Below the pieces are notes generated by a model, which searched no databases, had not been told where the DNA came from, and saw only the letters and a list, made by a program, of their open reading frames with translations. A stretch of 64,000 bases of DNA from Oscillibacter sp. (lineage in GTDB: Bacteria; Bacillota; Clostridia; Oscillospirales; Oscillospiraceae). This document shows, piece after piece, positions 50,205-58,617 of the stretch. Both the position numbers and the translations under genes were made by a program. Numbering within the stretch: the stretch's first letter is position 1; every line of letters starts with the position of its first letter. The stretch is taken from assembly GCA_020025475.1 (NCBI GenBank), contig JAHHSA010000004.1, positions 15,413 to 79,412 on the forward strand, read 5' to 3'.

Positions 50205-50621
50205 ATGAAAGACAAGCTGAAAGAGTTGCTGGACAGCATCCAGCGCACCGCCGGGCAGGCCGGCGACACCGCCGCTGACGCCGCCTACGGCGTCAGCCGG
50301 AAGGCCTCGCAGCTGCTCTCCACCGCCAAGCTGAACATCCGGGTCTGTGAGTTGAAAGCAGACATCAACAATGCGTTTCAGGAGCTGGGTGAGATGCTCT
50401 ATGCCACCCATACCGGAACGCCTACCGCCTCTGACGAGCTGCTCCAAAAGATGGCCCAGATCGATGCGCTGAAAGCCCAGCTCTCGGAGCTCTCTGCCCA
50501 TCTTGGCAGGGAAGGGGCGGTCGTCTGTCCCGTCTGCGAGGCAGTTGCCCAGCCCGGCGACGCCTTTTGCCGGGAATGCGGATCCAGTCTGCCCCCTTCC
50601 CCTGCGGATTTTTGCAGCTGA
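50205..50621 (+). CDS. Zinc-ribbon protein of unknown function
   Basis: A 138-residue protein. Residues 1-100 form an amphipathic helix (KDKLKELLDSIQRTAGQAGDTAADA) and a coiled coil (LKADINNAFQELGEMLYATH, LLQKMAQIDALKAQLSEL). The C-terminus has a CPVC ... CREC zinc ribbon. No signal peptide or membrane segment. The ATG at 50205 has AAAGGAGG upstream. It lies between hemZ and the flippase gene. Function is not known to me. Confidence 0.75.
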   Translation: MKDKLKELLDSIQRTAGQAGDTAADAAYGVSRKASQLLSTAKLNIRVCELKADINNAFQELGEMLYATHTGTPTASDELLQKMAQIDALKAQLSELSAHLGREGAVVCPVCEAVAQPGDAFCRECGSSLPPSPADFCS

Positions 50622-50675
50622 GTCTTTATTTCTTCCCTGATTTCTATATTTTTCTATAGTCGAGGTACTTTCTTC

Positions 50676-52289
50676 ATGTCGAAGCAAAATAAGCAGTCTT
50701 TTCTGGGCGGTGCGGCCATTCTGGCCGCTGCTGTGGCCATTGTCAAGGTCATCGGTGCCGTCTACAAAATTCCTCTGGGCAATATCATTGGTGATGAGGG
50801 CAAGGCCCACTTCACGGTTGCCTACAACATCTACAACCTTCTGCTGACCATCTCCACCGCCGGTCTGCCCCTGGCTATCTCCAAGCTGACCAGCGAGGCT
50901 CACGCCCTGGGAAAAGAAAATGAGAAGCGCAAGCTCTTCCGCACCGCCATCTGGCTGTTCTTTACCCTGGGCACTGTGGGCTCCCTCTTTATGTTCTTCG
51001 GTGCGTCCCAGCTGGCAGCATTCATGAACGACGCTCTGGCTTTCCACGCCATCCGCGCTCTGGCCCCCGCCGTGTTCTGCGTATGCCTGCTGGCCTGTAT
51101 GCGAGGCTACACCCAGGGTCAGGGCAACATGAAGCCCACCGCTGTCTCTCAGGTGCTGGAAGCCCTGTGCAAACTGACCATTGGCCTGACTCTTGCCTGG
51201 TATATGCTCAAAATTGGCAAGGGGGTCGAAATCAGTGCCGCCGGTGCCATTCTGGGCGTCACCGTAGGCACGATTGTCTCCACGCTCTTCCTGATCTGCT
51301 ACCTGCTGCGCAACCGGGACACCACTCCCTCCGCTGACATTCCCTCCAGCGGCCGGGATCTCATGAGCCGGGTGCTGGCGATTGGCATCCCCATCACGCT
51401 GTCTAACTCCGCCATGAGCATCATCACCCTCATTGACAGCAAGATCGTCCTGGGCCGGCTGGAAACCATCTCCAGTCTGCTGAACGACACCCCCACCGCG
51501 CTCTACGGTCAATACACCTTTGGCATGGATCTCATCAACCTGCCCCCCTCCTTTGTCTACCCTGTCACCATGAGCCTGATTCCCTTTGCGGCAGCTGCTA
51601 TGGCCCGGCATGACAACCGGGAGGCCAACCGGGTCATCTCCTCCGCATTCCGGCTGATCGCCATTTTGTCCATCCCCGCCGGTGTAGGCCTGAGTGTTCT
51701 CGCTGGCCCCATTTTGACCCTGCTATATCCCAAGGTCCCTCTGGCCGCCGCAGCAGCAGCCCCCCATCTGCGGGTGCTGGGCATCGCCTGCATCTTCATC
51801 TGCATTATGACCCTCACCAACGCCATTTTGCAGTCCTATGGCCATGAGCGTGTGCCCATCTGGACCATGGTGGCCGGCGGTCTCACCAAAATCATCATGA
51901 ACTATGTGCTTGTGGGCAATCCTGACATCAACATCCACGGCGCTCCCATCTCTACTCTGTGCTGCTACCTGGTGATTGTAATGCTGAATCTCTTTTTCGT
52001 GTGGAAGTACTCTCCGGAAAAGCCTCGGTATCTCCAGCTCTTTGCCAAGCCCGTTGTCGCCTCCGCTCTCATGGGCGGCTCGGTTTGGGCCGTATACGGC
52101 CTGCTCTACCGCGCTCTCTCCGGCGGTCACGCCAGCTACGGTGCCAACGCGCTGGCCGCACTGGCGGGCGTGTTTGTAGGTGTAGTAGTTTACGCAATCC
52201 TGGTCATTGCTCTGCAAATTCTGCGTGCAGAGGACCTGAAGGGCATTCCTCACGGCGCCCGGCTGGCCGCTCTTTTGCATCTGAAGTAA
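50676..52289 (+). CDS. Polysaccharide/lipid flippase, SpoVB/MurJ-like
   Basis: Membrane protein of 537 residues with about 14 helices of the MVF/MATE fold. The N-terminus FLGGAAILAAAVAIVKVIGAVYKIPLGNIIG is typical of YabM/SpoVB/YkvU proteins, which move lipid-linked oligosaccharides such as peptidoglycan precursors during sporulation. The order yabM-mazG-rqcP-yabP-yabQ-divIC-S1 in Bacillus is nearly the same as here, so orthology to YabM is likely. GAGGT precedes the ATG. Confidence 0.85.
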   Translation: MSKQNKQSFLGGAAILAAAVAIVKVIGAVYKIPLGNIIGDEGKAHFTVAYNIYNLLLTISTAGLPLAISKLTSEAHALGKENEKRKLFRTAIWLFFTLGTVGSLFMFFGASQLAAFMNDALAFHAIRALAPAVFCVCLLACMRGYTQGQGNMKPTAVSQVLEALCKLTIGLTLAWYMLKIGKGVEISAAGAILGVTVGTIVSTLFLICYLLRNRDTTPSADIPSSGRDLMSRVLAIGIPITLSNSAMSIITLIDSKIVLGRLETISSLLNDTPTALYGQYTFGMDLINLPPSFVYPVTMSLIPFAAAAMARHDNREANRVISSAFRLIAILSIPAGVGLSVLAGPILTLLYPKVPLAAAAAAPHLRVLGIACIFICIMTLTNAILQSYGHERVPIWTMVAGGLTKIIMNYVLVGNPDINIHGAPISTLCCYLVIVMLNLFFVWKYSPEKPRYLQLFAKPVVASALMGGSVWAVYGLLYRALSGGHASYGANALAALAGVFVGVVVYAILVIALQILRAEDLKGIPHGARLAALLHLK

Positions 52290-52400
52290 GCAAAAACGTC
52301 GAAATCTGGCATTTTCTCGTGAATACTCCGTATATTTTTCATAAAATCAGCGAATAAATCCCTTTTTTCGGGGGAAATTTCTTGCAAAGGCGGAAAAACT

Positions 52401-53183
52401 ATGGTAGATTTTCAATGTAAGCGCCCCTATGACCTGGGGGCTCTGGTGGAGATTATGAGGCTGCTGCGCCAGCCTGAGGGCTGTCCCTGGGACCAGGTAC
52501 AGACCCATGCGTCCATTCGCCGCAACTTTTTAGAGGAGACCTACGAGGCTCTGGATGCTCTGGATCGGGACGACGCCGTGGACCTTTGTGAGGAGCTGGG
52601 CGACGTACTGCTTCAAGTGGTGTTCCACGCACAGATCGAAGCTGAACGGGGCCGCTTCACCATGGAAGACGTGGTGGATGGCATCGCCCACAAGCTGGTA
52701 TTCCGTCACCCCCATGTCTTTGGTGAAAAAGCCGCCGACAGCACAGATCAGGCCCTCAACACCTGGGAGAAACAAAAGGTGGTGGAAAAGGGGCAGGAGA
52801 CCGTCGCTGACACGGTGGAGGCTGTGCCCCACACCCTGCCTGCCTTGTGGCGGGCGGAGAAAGAGTGCAAGCGTGCCGCCAAGGGCGGCTTCACCTGGCA
52901 GGACGAGACCGTGGGTCTGGATCGGCTGGAGGAGTCTGTCAAAGCACTGCGTCAGGCCGCCAAAAACGGCCACGGTGATGACTGGGTTCGTGCCCTGGGC
53001 GACGTATTCTTTGCAGGTGCCAAACTTGCCCAGAACAGCGACACTGACCCTGAGGAGTGCCTGCACAGAGCCTGCGACCGATTTACCCGCCGCTTCCGTG
53101 CGGTGGAATCTTCTGCCGGCAAGCCTCTCTCCGATTGTACGGACCAGGAGCTAAACGCCCTCTGGAGCGCAGCAAATCCCTGA
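52401..53183 (+). CDS. mazG: Nucleoside triphosphate pyrophosphohydrolase MazG
   Basis: Hydrolyses (d)NTPs to monophosphates, cleaning non-canonical nucleotides. Two MazG modules in 260 residues: the first has CPWDQVQTHASIRRNFLEETYE with EExxE and CEELGDVLLQVVFHA, the second has DWVRALGDVFFAGAKLA. It lacks the N-terminal methyltransferase-like domain of Bacillus YabN. The ATG at 52401 is preceded by an A/G-rich stretch (GGCGGAAAAACT) rather than a strong Shine-Dalgarno sequence. Confidence 0.93.
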   Translation: MVDFQCKRPYDLGALVEIMRLLRQPEGCPWDQVQTHASIRRNFLEETYEALDALDRDDAVDLCEELGDVLLQVVFHAQIEAERGRFTMEDVVDGIAHKLVFRHPHVFGEKAADSTDQALNTWEKQKVVEKGQETVADTVEAVPHTLPALWRAEKECKRAAKGGFTWQDETVGLDRLEESVKALRQAAKNGHGDDWVRALGDVFFAGAKLAQNSDTDPEECLHRACDRFTRRFRAVESSAGKPLSDCTDQELNALWSAANP

Positions 53184-53252
53184 CGTCTTACACGCACACT
53201 GCGTCATAAGATAAAAAACTGCCATCACAAATGATTATAGGAGGATCCCCCC

Positions 53253-53528
53253 ATGAACAAAGCAGAACTGATTAACGCCGTTGCCCTTGCCGCCGACGTT
53301 TCCAAGAAGGACGCTGAGGCTGTCATCACAGCAACCCTGGATGCCATCACCGCTGCCCTGCAGGAGGGTGACAAGGTCCAGCTGGTGGGCTTTGGCTCTT
53401 TCGAGGTCAAGAAGCGCGCTGAGCGTATCGGCCGCAACCCCAAGACCAAGCAGTCCATTACCATTCCCGCTTCCGTGGTGCCCGTGTTTAAGGCCGGCAA
53501 GGCTCTGAAGGACGCTGTTGCGAAGTAA
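53253..53528 (+). CDS. hup: Nucleoid-associated protein HU
   Basis: A 91-residue DNA-bending histone-like protein. N-terminal MNKAELINAVA, the LVGFGSFEVKKRAERIGRNPKT signature near residue 45 and the beta-arm tip NPKTKQSITIPAS with the intercalating proline are complete. AGGAGG precedes the ATG, and it has its own terminator. In Bacillus HU is encoded elsewhere; in Clostridia it is often inserted between mazG and rqcP, as here. Confidence 0.97.
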   Translation: MNKAELINAVALAADVSKKDAEAVITATLDAITAALQEGDKVQLVGFGSFEVKKRAERIGRNPKTKQSITIPASVVPVFKAGKALKDAVAK

Positions 53529-53547
53529 TTTGTCTCACAGATCGAAG

Positions 53548-53580
53548 CTGCCGGAAAAGGAAACTTTTCCGGCAGTTTTT
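53548..53580 (+). terminator. Terminator of hup
   Basis: Stem CTGCCGGAAAAG/CTTTTCCGGCAG with a GAAA loop and five T. Confidence 0.9.
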
Positions 53581-53620
53581 CAACATTTGATCCCACATTG
53601 TGGAGAAGGGAAGTACAACG

Positions 53621-53875
53621 ATGCGGTTAGACAAATATTTGAAGGTCTCTCGCCTGATTAAGCGCCGGACGGTGGCCAACGAGGCCTGTGACAACGGCCT
53701 GATTTCCGTCAATGGAAAACCACAGCGGGCCAGCTATGACGTAAAGCCAGGCGATATCATTACCCTTAGCTTCGGCGCCCGGACGTTGACCGTGGAAGTT
53801 CTGGTCGTCCAGGAAACCGTCCGGCAGGCTGATGCCGCCACCCTCTACCGAGAGGTTTCCCGTCCCCAGGCATAA
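53621..53875 (+). CDS. rqcP: S4-domain RNA-binding protein RqcP (YabO)
   Basis: An 84-residue S4-fold protein that, in Bacillus, works with RqcH in alanine tailing on stalled 50S subunits. The S4 signature is RLDKYLKVSRLIKRRTVANEACDNG followed by VNGKPQRASYDVKPGD. The start at 53621 is taken since the product then begins MRLDKYLK as in the family. Context with yabP, yabQ and divIC agrees. Confidence 0.93.
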   Translation: MRLDKYLKVSRLIKRRTVANEACDNGLISVNGKPQRASYDVKPGDIITLSFGARTLTVEVLVVQETVRQADAATLYREVSRPQA

Positions 53876-53918
53876 CGGCCACACTTTCCACATACAGTGT
53901 GGACAGGGAGGGACGCCT

Positions 53919-54200
53919 ATGAATGAACGAAGCAATCTGATGCCGGAGCCCCACCGTCTGGAGCTGACAGGGCGGGAGCATCTGGTGGTCAGCGGAGTAG
54001 AGGACGTGGACCGATTTGACGAGAACAGCATCATCATGTCCACCTCTGCCGGGACCCTGGTGGTCGCCGGCGAGGACCTGCACATTGGGAAGCTGAGTCT
54101 GGATGGGGGCGAGCTCCATGTGGACGGACGCATCGATTCTCTGTCCTACGAGGACATTTCCCGATCCAGAGGCGGCTTCTGGAGCCGTCTGCTGGGATGA
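53919..54200 (+). CDS. yabP: Sporulation protein YabP
   Basis: A 93-residue protein of the YabP/YqfC family, needed for spore cortex formation in Bacillus. Family features: PHRLELTGREHLVVSGVEDVDRFDENSI and a C-terminal half with beta-rich LSLDGGELHVDGRIDSLSY. GGGAGGG precedes the ATG. Its TGA overlaps the yabQ start (ATGA). Confidence 0.9.
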   Translation: MNERSNLMPEPHRLELTGREHLVVSGVEDVDRFDENSIIMSTSAGTLVVAGEDLHIGKLSLDGGELHVDGRIDSLSYEDISRSRGGFWSRLLG

Positions 54201-54910
54201 GCCCGCTGACATCTTTTGTCCAGTCCGTGCTGCTGGGGGCCACCATCGCCCTGTGCTATGACCTGCTGCGCCCGCTGCGCCGCCGTTTTCCTCGGCTGAC
54301 CGGGCCGGCAGACGCCCTCTGGGCCTGCGGCAGTGCCCTGGCCATTTTTCTCTTTCTGCTGCGGCGAACAGAGGGAGAGCTGCGGGCCTTTCTGCTGGTG
54401 GGCGGCGCAGGCGGTGCGGTGCTGTTTGTCTGCCTGTGCTCCTCCTGGCTGCAGCCGCTTTGGGACTTTTGGGCCCTGGTTCTGGTTCAATTTGGGCGAA
54501 TCTTGCTGCTGCCCCTCCATTGGATGAAAATTTTTTGCGTAAAATCCAGCAGGCACGCAAAATCCCTCTTTTATTTTGCCCAGAAATGCTATACAATAAA
54601 TAGACACAAATGTGGCGGTGCAGTCTCGAGAGGAGGGCGATCCCATGAGACAACGGCAGCAGCATCCCGAAAAGAAGAAGAAAAAAGAACGGGTCCGGTC
54701 TTCCTTTCTGACCAGGGTCATCATCCTCGTTCTGCTGGCCGCTGTGGGCTTTCAGCTCTGGCGAACCAACGGGCAGGTGGCCGCAGCAACAGCCAAGCGC
54801 GAATCACTGGAAAAAGAGGTCGCCCAAATGGAACAGGAAAATTCCGCCCTGGCGGAGGATATCAGCGAGGGCAACACCGTGGAGAAAATGAAAGAGATTG
54901 CCCGCAATGA
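54197..54910 (+). CDS. yabQ: Spore cortex protein YabQ, frame extended into divIC
   Basis: Membrane protein with about four hydrophobic segments in its first 120 residues. The YabQ signature (ALCYDLLRPLRRRFP near residue 18, LRAFLLVGGAGGAVLF near 65) is present. In Bacillus it is a sigma-E-dependent cortex protein. The normal-looking part ends near residue 145 (about 54630), but no stop occurs: the frame runs to 54910, overlapping divIC by 266 bases in another frame. That tail is Gly/Arg/Gln-rich and looks like an out-of-frame reading, so the functional protein may be shorter or end in a disordered tail. Confidence 0.75.
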   Translation: MSPLTSFVQSVLLGATIALCYDLLRPLRRRFPRLTGPADALWACGSALAIFLFLLRRTEGELRAFLLVGGAGGAVLFVCLCSSWLQPLWDFWALVLVQFGRILLLPLHWMKIFCVKSSRHAKSLFYFAQKCYTINRHKCGGAVSRGGRSHETTAAASRKEEEKRTGPVFLSDQGHHPRSAGRCGLSALANQRAGGRSNSQARITGKRGRPNGTGKFRPGGGYQRGQHRGENERDCPQ

Positions 54911-54965
54911 GCTGGGTTATGTGGACCCCGGTGAATACGTCTTTGAAATTATCGGCGCCGGCTGA
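54645..54965 (+). CDS. divIC: Septum formation initiator (DivIC/FtsB family)
   Basis: A 106-residue bitopic cell-division protein. A Lys-rich cytosolic start (KKKKKERVR) is followed by one membrane helix (residues 25-44) and an extracytoplasmic coiled coil (TAKRESLEKEVAQMEQEN), ending in the conserved IARNELGYVDPGEYVF. It forms a complex with FtsL and DivIB at the septum. AGGAGGG lies before the ATG at 54645. A -10-like TATACA near 54591, inside yabQ, could give it a separate promoter. Confidence 0.9.
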   Translation: MRQRQQHPEKKKKKERVRSSFLTRVIILVLLAAVGFQLWRTNGQVAAATAKRESLEKEVAQMEQENSALAEDISEGNTVEKMKEIARNELGYVDPGEYVFEIIGAG

Positions 54966-55060
54966 CGAGGGAGAAACTTCCTCCCCCGCCGCGCGCGCCG
55001 GTCTTTTTTGCCCGTGCCCGGGTGGGCACAGTATTTTTGGAAGGAGTAACATTTTACTGT

Positions 55061-55543
55061 ATGGAGCCTCAGGTTGGGAGTATTTTAGAAGGCAAGGTGA
55101 CCACCATCACCAAATTCGGCGCATTTGTCGCCCTGGAAGGCGGCAAGTCCGGCCTGGTACATATCTCGGAGATCGCCAACACCTTTGTCAATGATGTGCA
55201 CGATTTCCTCCAGGAGGGACAGGACGTGAAGGTCCTGGTGCTCTCCACTGAAAACGGAAAAATCAATCTGTCCATCAAGAAGGCCCAGTCTCAGCAGCAG
55301 CGGCCTGCCCCCCGCGGTCCCAGACCCGGCGGGACGCCCTTCCACAGCAACAATGGGCCTCGCCCTGCCAGTGGCCCCCGACCCCAGCAAAACCGAGTCC
55401 CTCGTCCCCAGCCTGCGCCCATTTCCGGCGACCAGGCTTTCGAGGACAAGCTCAAGCAGTTCCTGTCCTCCTCCGAGGGCAAAATGGCTGACCTCAACCG
55501 TAGCATAGACGGCAAGCGAGGCGGCGGTCGGCGCAGAAAATAA
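55061..55543 (+). CDS. S1-domain RNA-binding protein (YabR-like)
   Basis: A 160-residue protein whose first 75 residues form a complete S1 OB-fold (VGSILEGKVTTITKFGAFVAL, GLVHISEIANTFV, NGKINLSIKKA). A low-complexity Pro/Arg/Gln tail follows (RPAPRGPRPGGTP), then a short helical end with basic GGGRRRK. It is probably the YabR/general-stress-protein-13 type, acting at the ribosome or on RNA. The ATG is 14 bases from AAGGAG, an unusually long spacing; a GTG at 55022 is an alternative start. Confidence 0.87.
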   Translation: MEPQVGSILEGKVTTITKFGAFVALEGGKSGLVHISEIANTFVNDVHDFLQEGQDVKVLVLSTENGKINLSIKKAQSQQQRPAPRGPRPGGTPFHSNNGPRPASGPRPQQNRVPRPQPAPISGDQAFEDKLKQFLSSSEGKMADLNRSIDGKRGGGRRRK

Positions 55544-55550
55544 TCCCTTT

Positions 55551-55586
55551 AAAAGGAGACTGTCTGAATGGACAGCCTCCTTTTTG
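55551..55586 (+). terminator. Terminator of the divIC-S1 group
   Basis: Stem AAAAGGAGACTGTC with its near-complement and a T-run. A second hairpin, GCCGTCCGCA/TGCGGACGGC, follows at about 55615-55640. The remaining bases to 55866 are AT-rich and hold no gene I can support. Confidence 0.8.
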
Positions 55587-55866
55587 CATAAAAAGCTGCT
55601 CAAGCCAAAAAAGGAGCCGTCCGCAGACAGTGCGGACGGCCAAACGGGTGGGATATTGGAAAGCTTCCATGAAGTATGATACACCCTTTTCCATGGATTT
55701 GTACATAGGAGCTTTTGTCGATCGAAAACCAGTTTTGGCAGTTTTTGTTATCCATCTCAATTTTTATATAATATTCACAAATGCTACTAGCCAAGTCGAA
55801 ATTTATATGTTATACTGTACAAAAGAGAGGAACCCCGCCTCTCTTTCACTGAAAGGAGCGATATCA

Positions 55867-56421
55867 ATGAAGTATACCTACGCATGCAAGAAGCTCTCCC
55901 TCAACGATTCGATTAAGGAATACGCCGAAAAGCGTATCTCCAAGTTGGAGCGTTATTTCCACGGAGAGGACACCACCGCTTCTGTCACCTTCGCCGTTGC
56001 AAAGAATCATCTGTGCTCGGTTGAGATCACCATTCGGGATGGCGCTACATTGCTCCGCGCCCAGACCGAGGAGCCCGACGGGGATATGCGCGGTGCCATT
56101 GACGCCGCGGTGGGGTACATTGAGCGTCAGATTCTCAAAAACAAGACTCGCCTGGCTAAGCGCCTGCGGACCGAGGGGTTCCCTGCGTCCGCACCGGATG
56201 ATGACTTTGAGGTGACTGAGGAGAAGGAATTTCCCATCGTCCGCACCAAGCACTTCTCCGTCAAGCCCATGAGTCCGGAGGAGGCCATCCTACAGATGAA
56301 TCTGCTGGATCACAACTTCTTTGTCTTCCGCAACAGCACAAATGATGACGTCCTGTCCATTGTCTACGCCCGGAAGAGCGGCGGCTACGGCCTGATTGTG
56401 ACCGACGAGACGGAAGATTAA
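55867..56421 (+). CDS. hpf: Ribosome hibernation promoting factor, long form
   Basis: A 184-residue protein that dimerises 70S ribosomes into inactive 100S particles in stationary phase. The N-terminal HPF/YfiA domain (KYTYACKKLSLNDSIKEYAEKRISKLE) is joined by a linker to the C-terminal dimerisation domain (VRTKHFSVKPMSPEEAILQM, DHNFFVFRNS), which defines the long form. AAAGGAG precedes the ATG. A -10-like TATACT at 55811 fits a promoter but has no good -35. Confidence 0.95.
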   Translation: MKYTYACKKLSLNDSIKEYAEKRISKLERYFHGEDTTASVTFAVAKNHLCSVEITIRDGATLLRAQTEEPDGDMRGAIDAAVGYIERQILKNKTRLAKRLRTEGFPASAPDDDFEVTEEKEFPIVRTKHFSVKPMSPEEAILQMNLLDHNFFVFRNSTNDDVLSIVYARKSGGYGLIVTDETED

Positions 56422-56433
56422 TCTGCCTTTTCA

Positions 56434-56463
56434 CCGGGGGCCGCAAGGCCCCCGGTTTTTCTT
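56434..56463 (+). terminator. Terminator of hpf
   Basis: Stem CCGGGGGCC/GGCCCCCGG with a GCAA tetraloop and TTTTT. Confidence 0.9.
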
Positions 56464-56539
56464 GTGCTCGTCTCCGCTTTGTGATACAATGAACAGGCCC
56501 ATTTGTGGCAAATTTCAATGAAACAAGGGAGAATTCTCC

Positions 56540-57247
56540 ATGAAAATGATTTTTTTGGTGGACGGCGACAACCACCTGGCAGAGGGGCTCAAGGGAATTG
56601 ACCTCCTGACTGCCGAGGACACCGTCCTGATTTTTTACGGCAAGGGCCAGTCAGAAGCCTCCATTCGCAAACTCTGTGGTCAGACTCATGCGCAGGTGCA
56701 TCTGCTGGAGAGCGTCCGCAGCGGCAAAAATTCCATTGACTTTCAGATCATCACCGAGCTGGGTGTTCTCGTGGGCCGTGGAGAGGCCGAGTACGCCTAC
56801 GTCATCAGCCAGGATAAGGGCTATGAGTCCGCCATGAGCGCTCTGCGCCGTCGTTACTCCAACACCTTCCAGGAAGTGGCTCTGCGCCCCTCCATTGAAA
56901 GCTGTCTCCGGGCCTCCTATCTGCTGCACCCCCAGGACAAAAACGAGCTGGTCCGCTCTCTGGAGCAGACCTTTGGCCCTGAGCAGGGTGTGGCGGTCTA
57001 CCGTCACCTCAAGTCCCTGTTTCTGAAGAAGGACGAAGGAGCGACAAGTGTCACCGCTCCCATTGCCTCCGCAGCCGCCAGTCCAACCATCTTCTCCGAC
57101 CCCTTGTCCCGCCGCAGAAAGCGGGCAGAGAAGGCCATGGAGGAAGAAGATCCCCTTGTGGTGTTGGAAGGTCTGGAAGAAGAGGATTCCATTGCCCCCA
57201 AAAAACGCACCCACCGTGGCGGCAGACGCCAACACAAGAGAAGCTAA
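56540..57247 (+). CDS. PIN-like domain protein
   Basis: A 235-residue cytosolic protein. Residues 1-110 look like a PIN/NYN-type nuclease fold: acidic FLVDGDNH at the N-terminus, SIDFQIITELG in the middle and YVISQDKGYESAM, placing three to four aspartates where metal would bind. The C-terminal part is helical and then low-complexity, with an acidic stretch (EKAMEEEDPLVVLEGLEEED) followed by a basic tail (KKRTHRGGRRQHKRS) suited to RNA binding. No antitoxin gene is adjacent, so it is not an obvious toxin. Substrate unknown. Confidence 0.7.
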   Translation: MKMIFLVDGDNHLAEGLKGIDLLTAEDTVLIFYGKGQSEASIRKLCGQTHAQVHLLESVRSGKNSIDFQIITELGVLVGRGEAEYAYVISQDKGYESAMSALRRRYSNTFQEVALRPSIESCLRASYLLHPQDKNELVRSLEQTFGPEQGVAVYRHLKSLFLKKDEGATSVTAPIASAAASPTIFSDPLSRRRKRAEKAMEEEDPLVVLEGLEEEDSIAPKKRTHRGGRRQHKRS

Positions 57248-57262
57248 ACATCATTATTCTGC

Positions 57263-57310
57263 AAAAAAGTTCTGGAGAATTGCCTGTGCAATTCTCCAGA
57301 ACTTTTTTGT
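57263..57310. terminator. Bidirectional terminator between the PIN-like gene and gapA
   Basis: Long stem AAAGTTCTGGAGAATTG with its complement, with A- and T-runs on both sides; serves two convergent genes. Confidence 0.9.
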
Positions 57311-57326
57311 ATTGTGTCAGCGCAAA

Positions 57327-58355
57327 TCAATCGTCCGCGTGATCCACAGAATACATGTGGGCAATCAGATCCAGCAGCTTGTTGGTATAGCCCCACTCGT
57401 TGTCGTACCAGGCAATCAGCTTCACAAAGTCATTATCCAGCATGATCCCGGCCGTCTCATCGAAAATGCAGGTCTCCGGGAATCCGGTGAGGTCAGAGGA
57501 CACCACTTGGTCGCGGGTGCAGGTAATGATGCCCTTCATGCTGTTCTGCGCCGCGTTTTCCAGTGCCACACAGACATCGTGGTAGCTGGCAGGGTGGATG
57601 AGACGCGCGGTCAGATCCACCACAGATACATCATTTGTAGGCACGCGGAAGCTCATGCCGGTCATGCGGCCCTTCAGCTCAGGGATGACACGGCCAACTG
57701 CCTTGGCAGCACCGGTGGTCGAGGGGATGATGTTGCCCAGCACACTGCGGCCCGTGCGCCAGTCACGGCCGGCACGGGCGTCGACTGCCTTCTGTTTGGC
57801 TGTGGCGGAGTGGATCGTGGACATCAGCGCCTGCTTGATACCAAAGGTATCGTTGATGACCTTGGTCATGGGGGCCAGACAGTTGGTGGTGCAGGAGGCA
57901 TTGGATACAATGTCCATGTCCTTGGTATAGGTCATGTGGTTGACGCCCATGACAAATGTCGGCGTAACATCATCTTTGGACGGTGCCGACATCACAACCT
58001 TCTTGGCACCATGGTTGAAGTGCCCAGACGCCTTTTCCATGGTATTGAAGGCTCCGGTAGACTCGATAATGTACTCTGCGCCGCAGTCATCCCAGGGGAT
58101 GTTGGTGGCGTCGGACTCGCTGTAGACCCGAATCTTCTTTCCGTTGATGATAAGATGGCGGTCGTCCCGCTCCACCTGCCCCTGAAATGTGCGGAACACA
58201 GAGTCATACTTCACCTGATAGACCATGTAATCCAGGTCTGCATTGCGCAGGTTGATGCCGCAAATCTGATAGCTGCTGCATCCGCGCTCCACCATGCTCC
58301 GAAGCGCCACTCTTCCGATTCGGCCAAACCCATTGATGCCCACCTTGATTGCCAT
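57327..58355 (-). CDS. gapA: Glyceraldehyde-3-phosphate dehydrogenase
   Basis: NAD-dependent glycolytic dehydrogenase of 342 residues. Rossmann motif VGINGFGRIGRVALRS, active-site SNASCTTNCLAP, then TGAAKAVGRVIPELKG and the C-terminal WYDNEWGYTNK. GGAGG precedes the ATG. It is separate from pgk-tpiA-gpmI, so the usual gap-pgk pair has been split. Its upstream region carries a long palindrome that may be an operator. Confidence 0.95.
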   Translation of the reverse strand: MAIKVGINGFGRIGRVALRSMVERGCSSYQICGINLRNADLDYMVYQVKYDSVFRTFQGQVERDDRHLIINGKKIRVYSESDATNIPWDDCGAEYIIESTGAFNTMEKASGHFNHGAKKVVMSAPSKDDVTPTFVMGVNHMTYTKDMDIVSNASCTTNCLAPMTKVINDTFGIKQALMSTIHSATAKQKAVDARAGRDWRTGRSVLGNIIPSTTGAAKAVGRVIPELKGRMTGMSFRVPTNDVSVVDLTARLIHPASYHDVCVALENAAQNSMKGIITCTRDQVVSSDLTGFPETCIFDETAGIMLDNDFVKLIAWYDNEWGYTNKLLDLIAHMYSVDHADD

Positions 58356-58451
58356 ACCCGCAGTCCTCCATAATCATTCTAATTTTATCGGGATTCCCCG
58401 GCATTTTTCAAAATCGCCAGGGAAAACCTGGTGATTCTGTTTCACACCTGT

Positions 58452-58512
58452 ATTATAACAGGCTCATTTTAAAAATGCACTATTTTATTGCGTAATATTG
58501 CGCAATCTTACG
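58452..58512 (-). promoter_or_regulatory. gapA promoter (extended -10) with upstream palindrome
   Basis: On the minus strand an extended -10, TGT-TATAAT, occupies about 58452-58460. Upstream, at 58491-58512, is a 22-base inverted repeat with arms CGTAA-N-ATTGC and GCAAT-N-TTACG, mismatched at only one symmetric pair. It lies about 35-55 bases upstream of the -10, suited to an activator or to control of the divergent gene. Confidence 0.6.
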
Positions 58513-58588
58513 TTAATTTTTTTGTATATTTTAGACGACGCCCAACTGTCCCTGCGTCGCGGCTTTTCGACATAATTCGACAAAATTC

Positions 58589-58617
58589 TTGCTTTCACTT
58601 TTCGGATTTGCTATTCT
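58589..58617 (+). promoter_or_regulatory. Sigma-A promoter of the HATPase gene
   Basis: TTGCTT, a 17-base spacer and TATTCT, about 105 bases before the start codon. Confidence 0.75.

Noticed and set aside
48351..51611. Minus-strand open frame of over 1000 codons across the MBL gene, hemZ and the flippase gene
   Set aside because: It spans three well-supported genes and their spacers and has no ribosome-binding site or recognisable domain.
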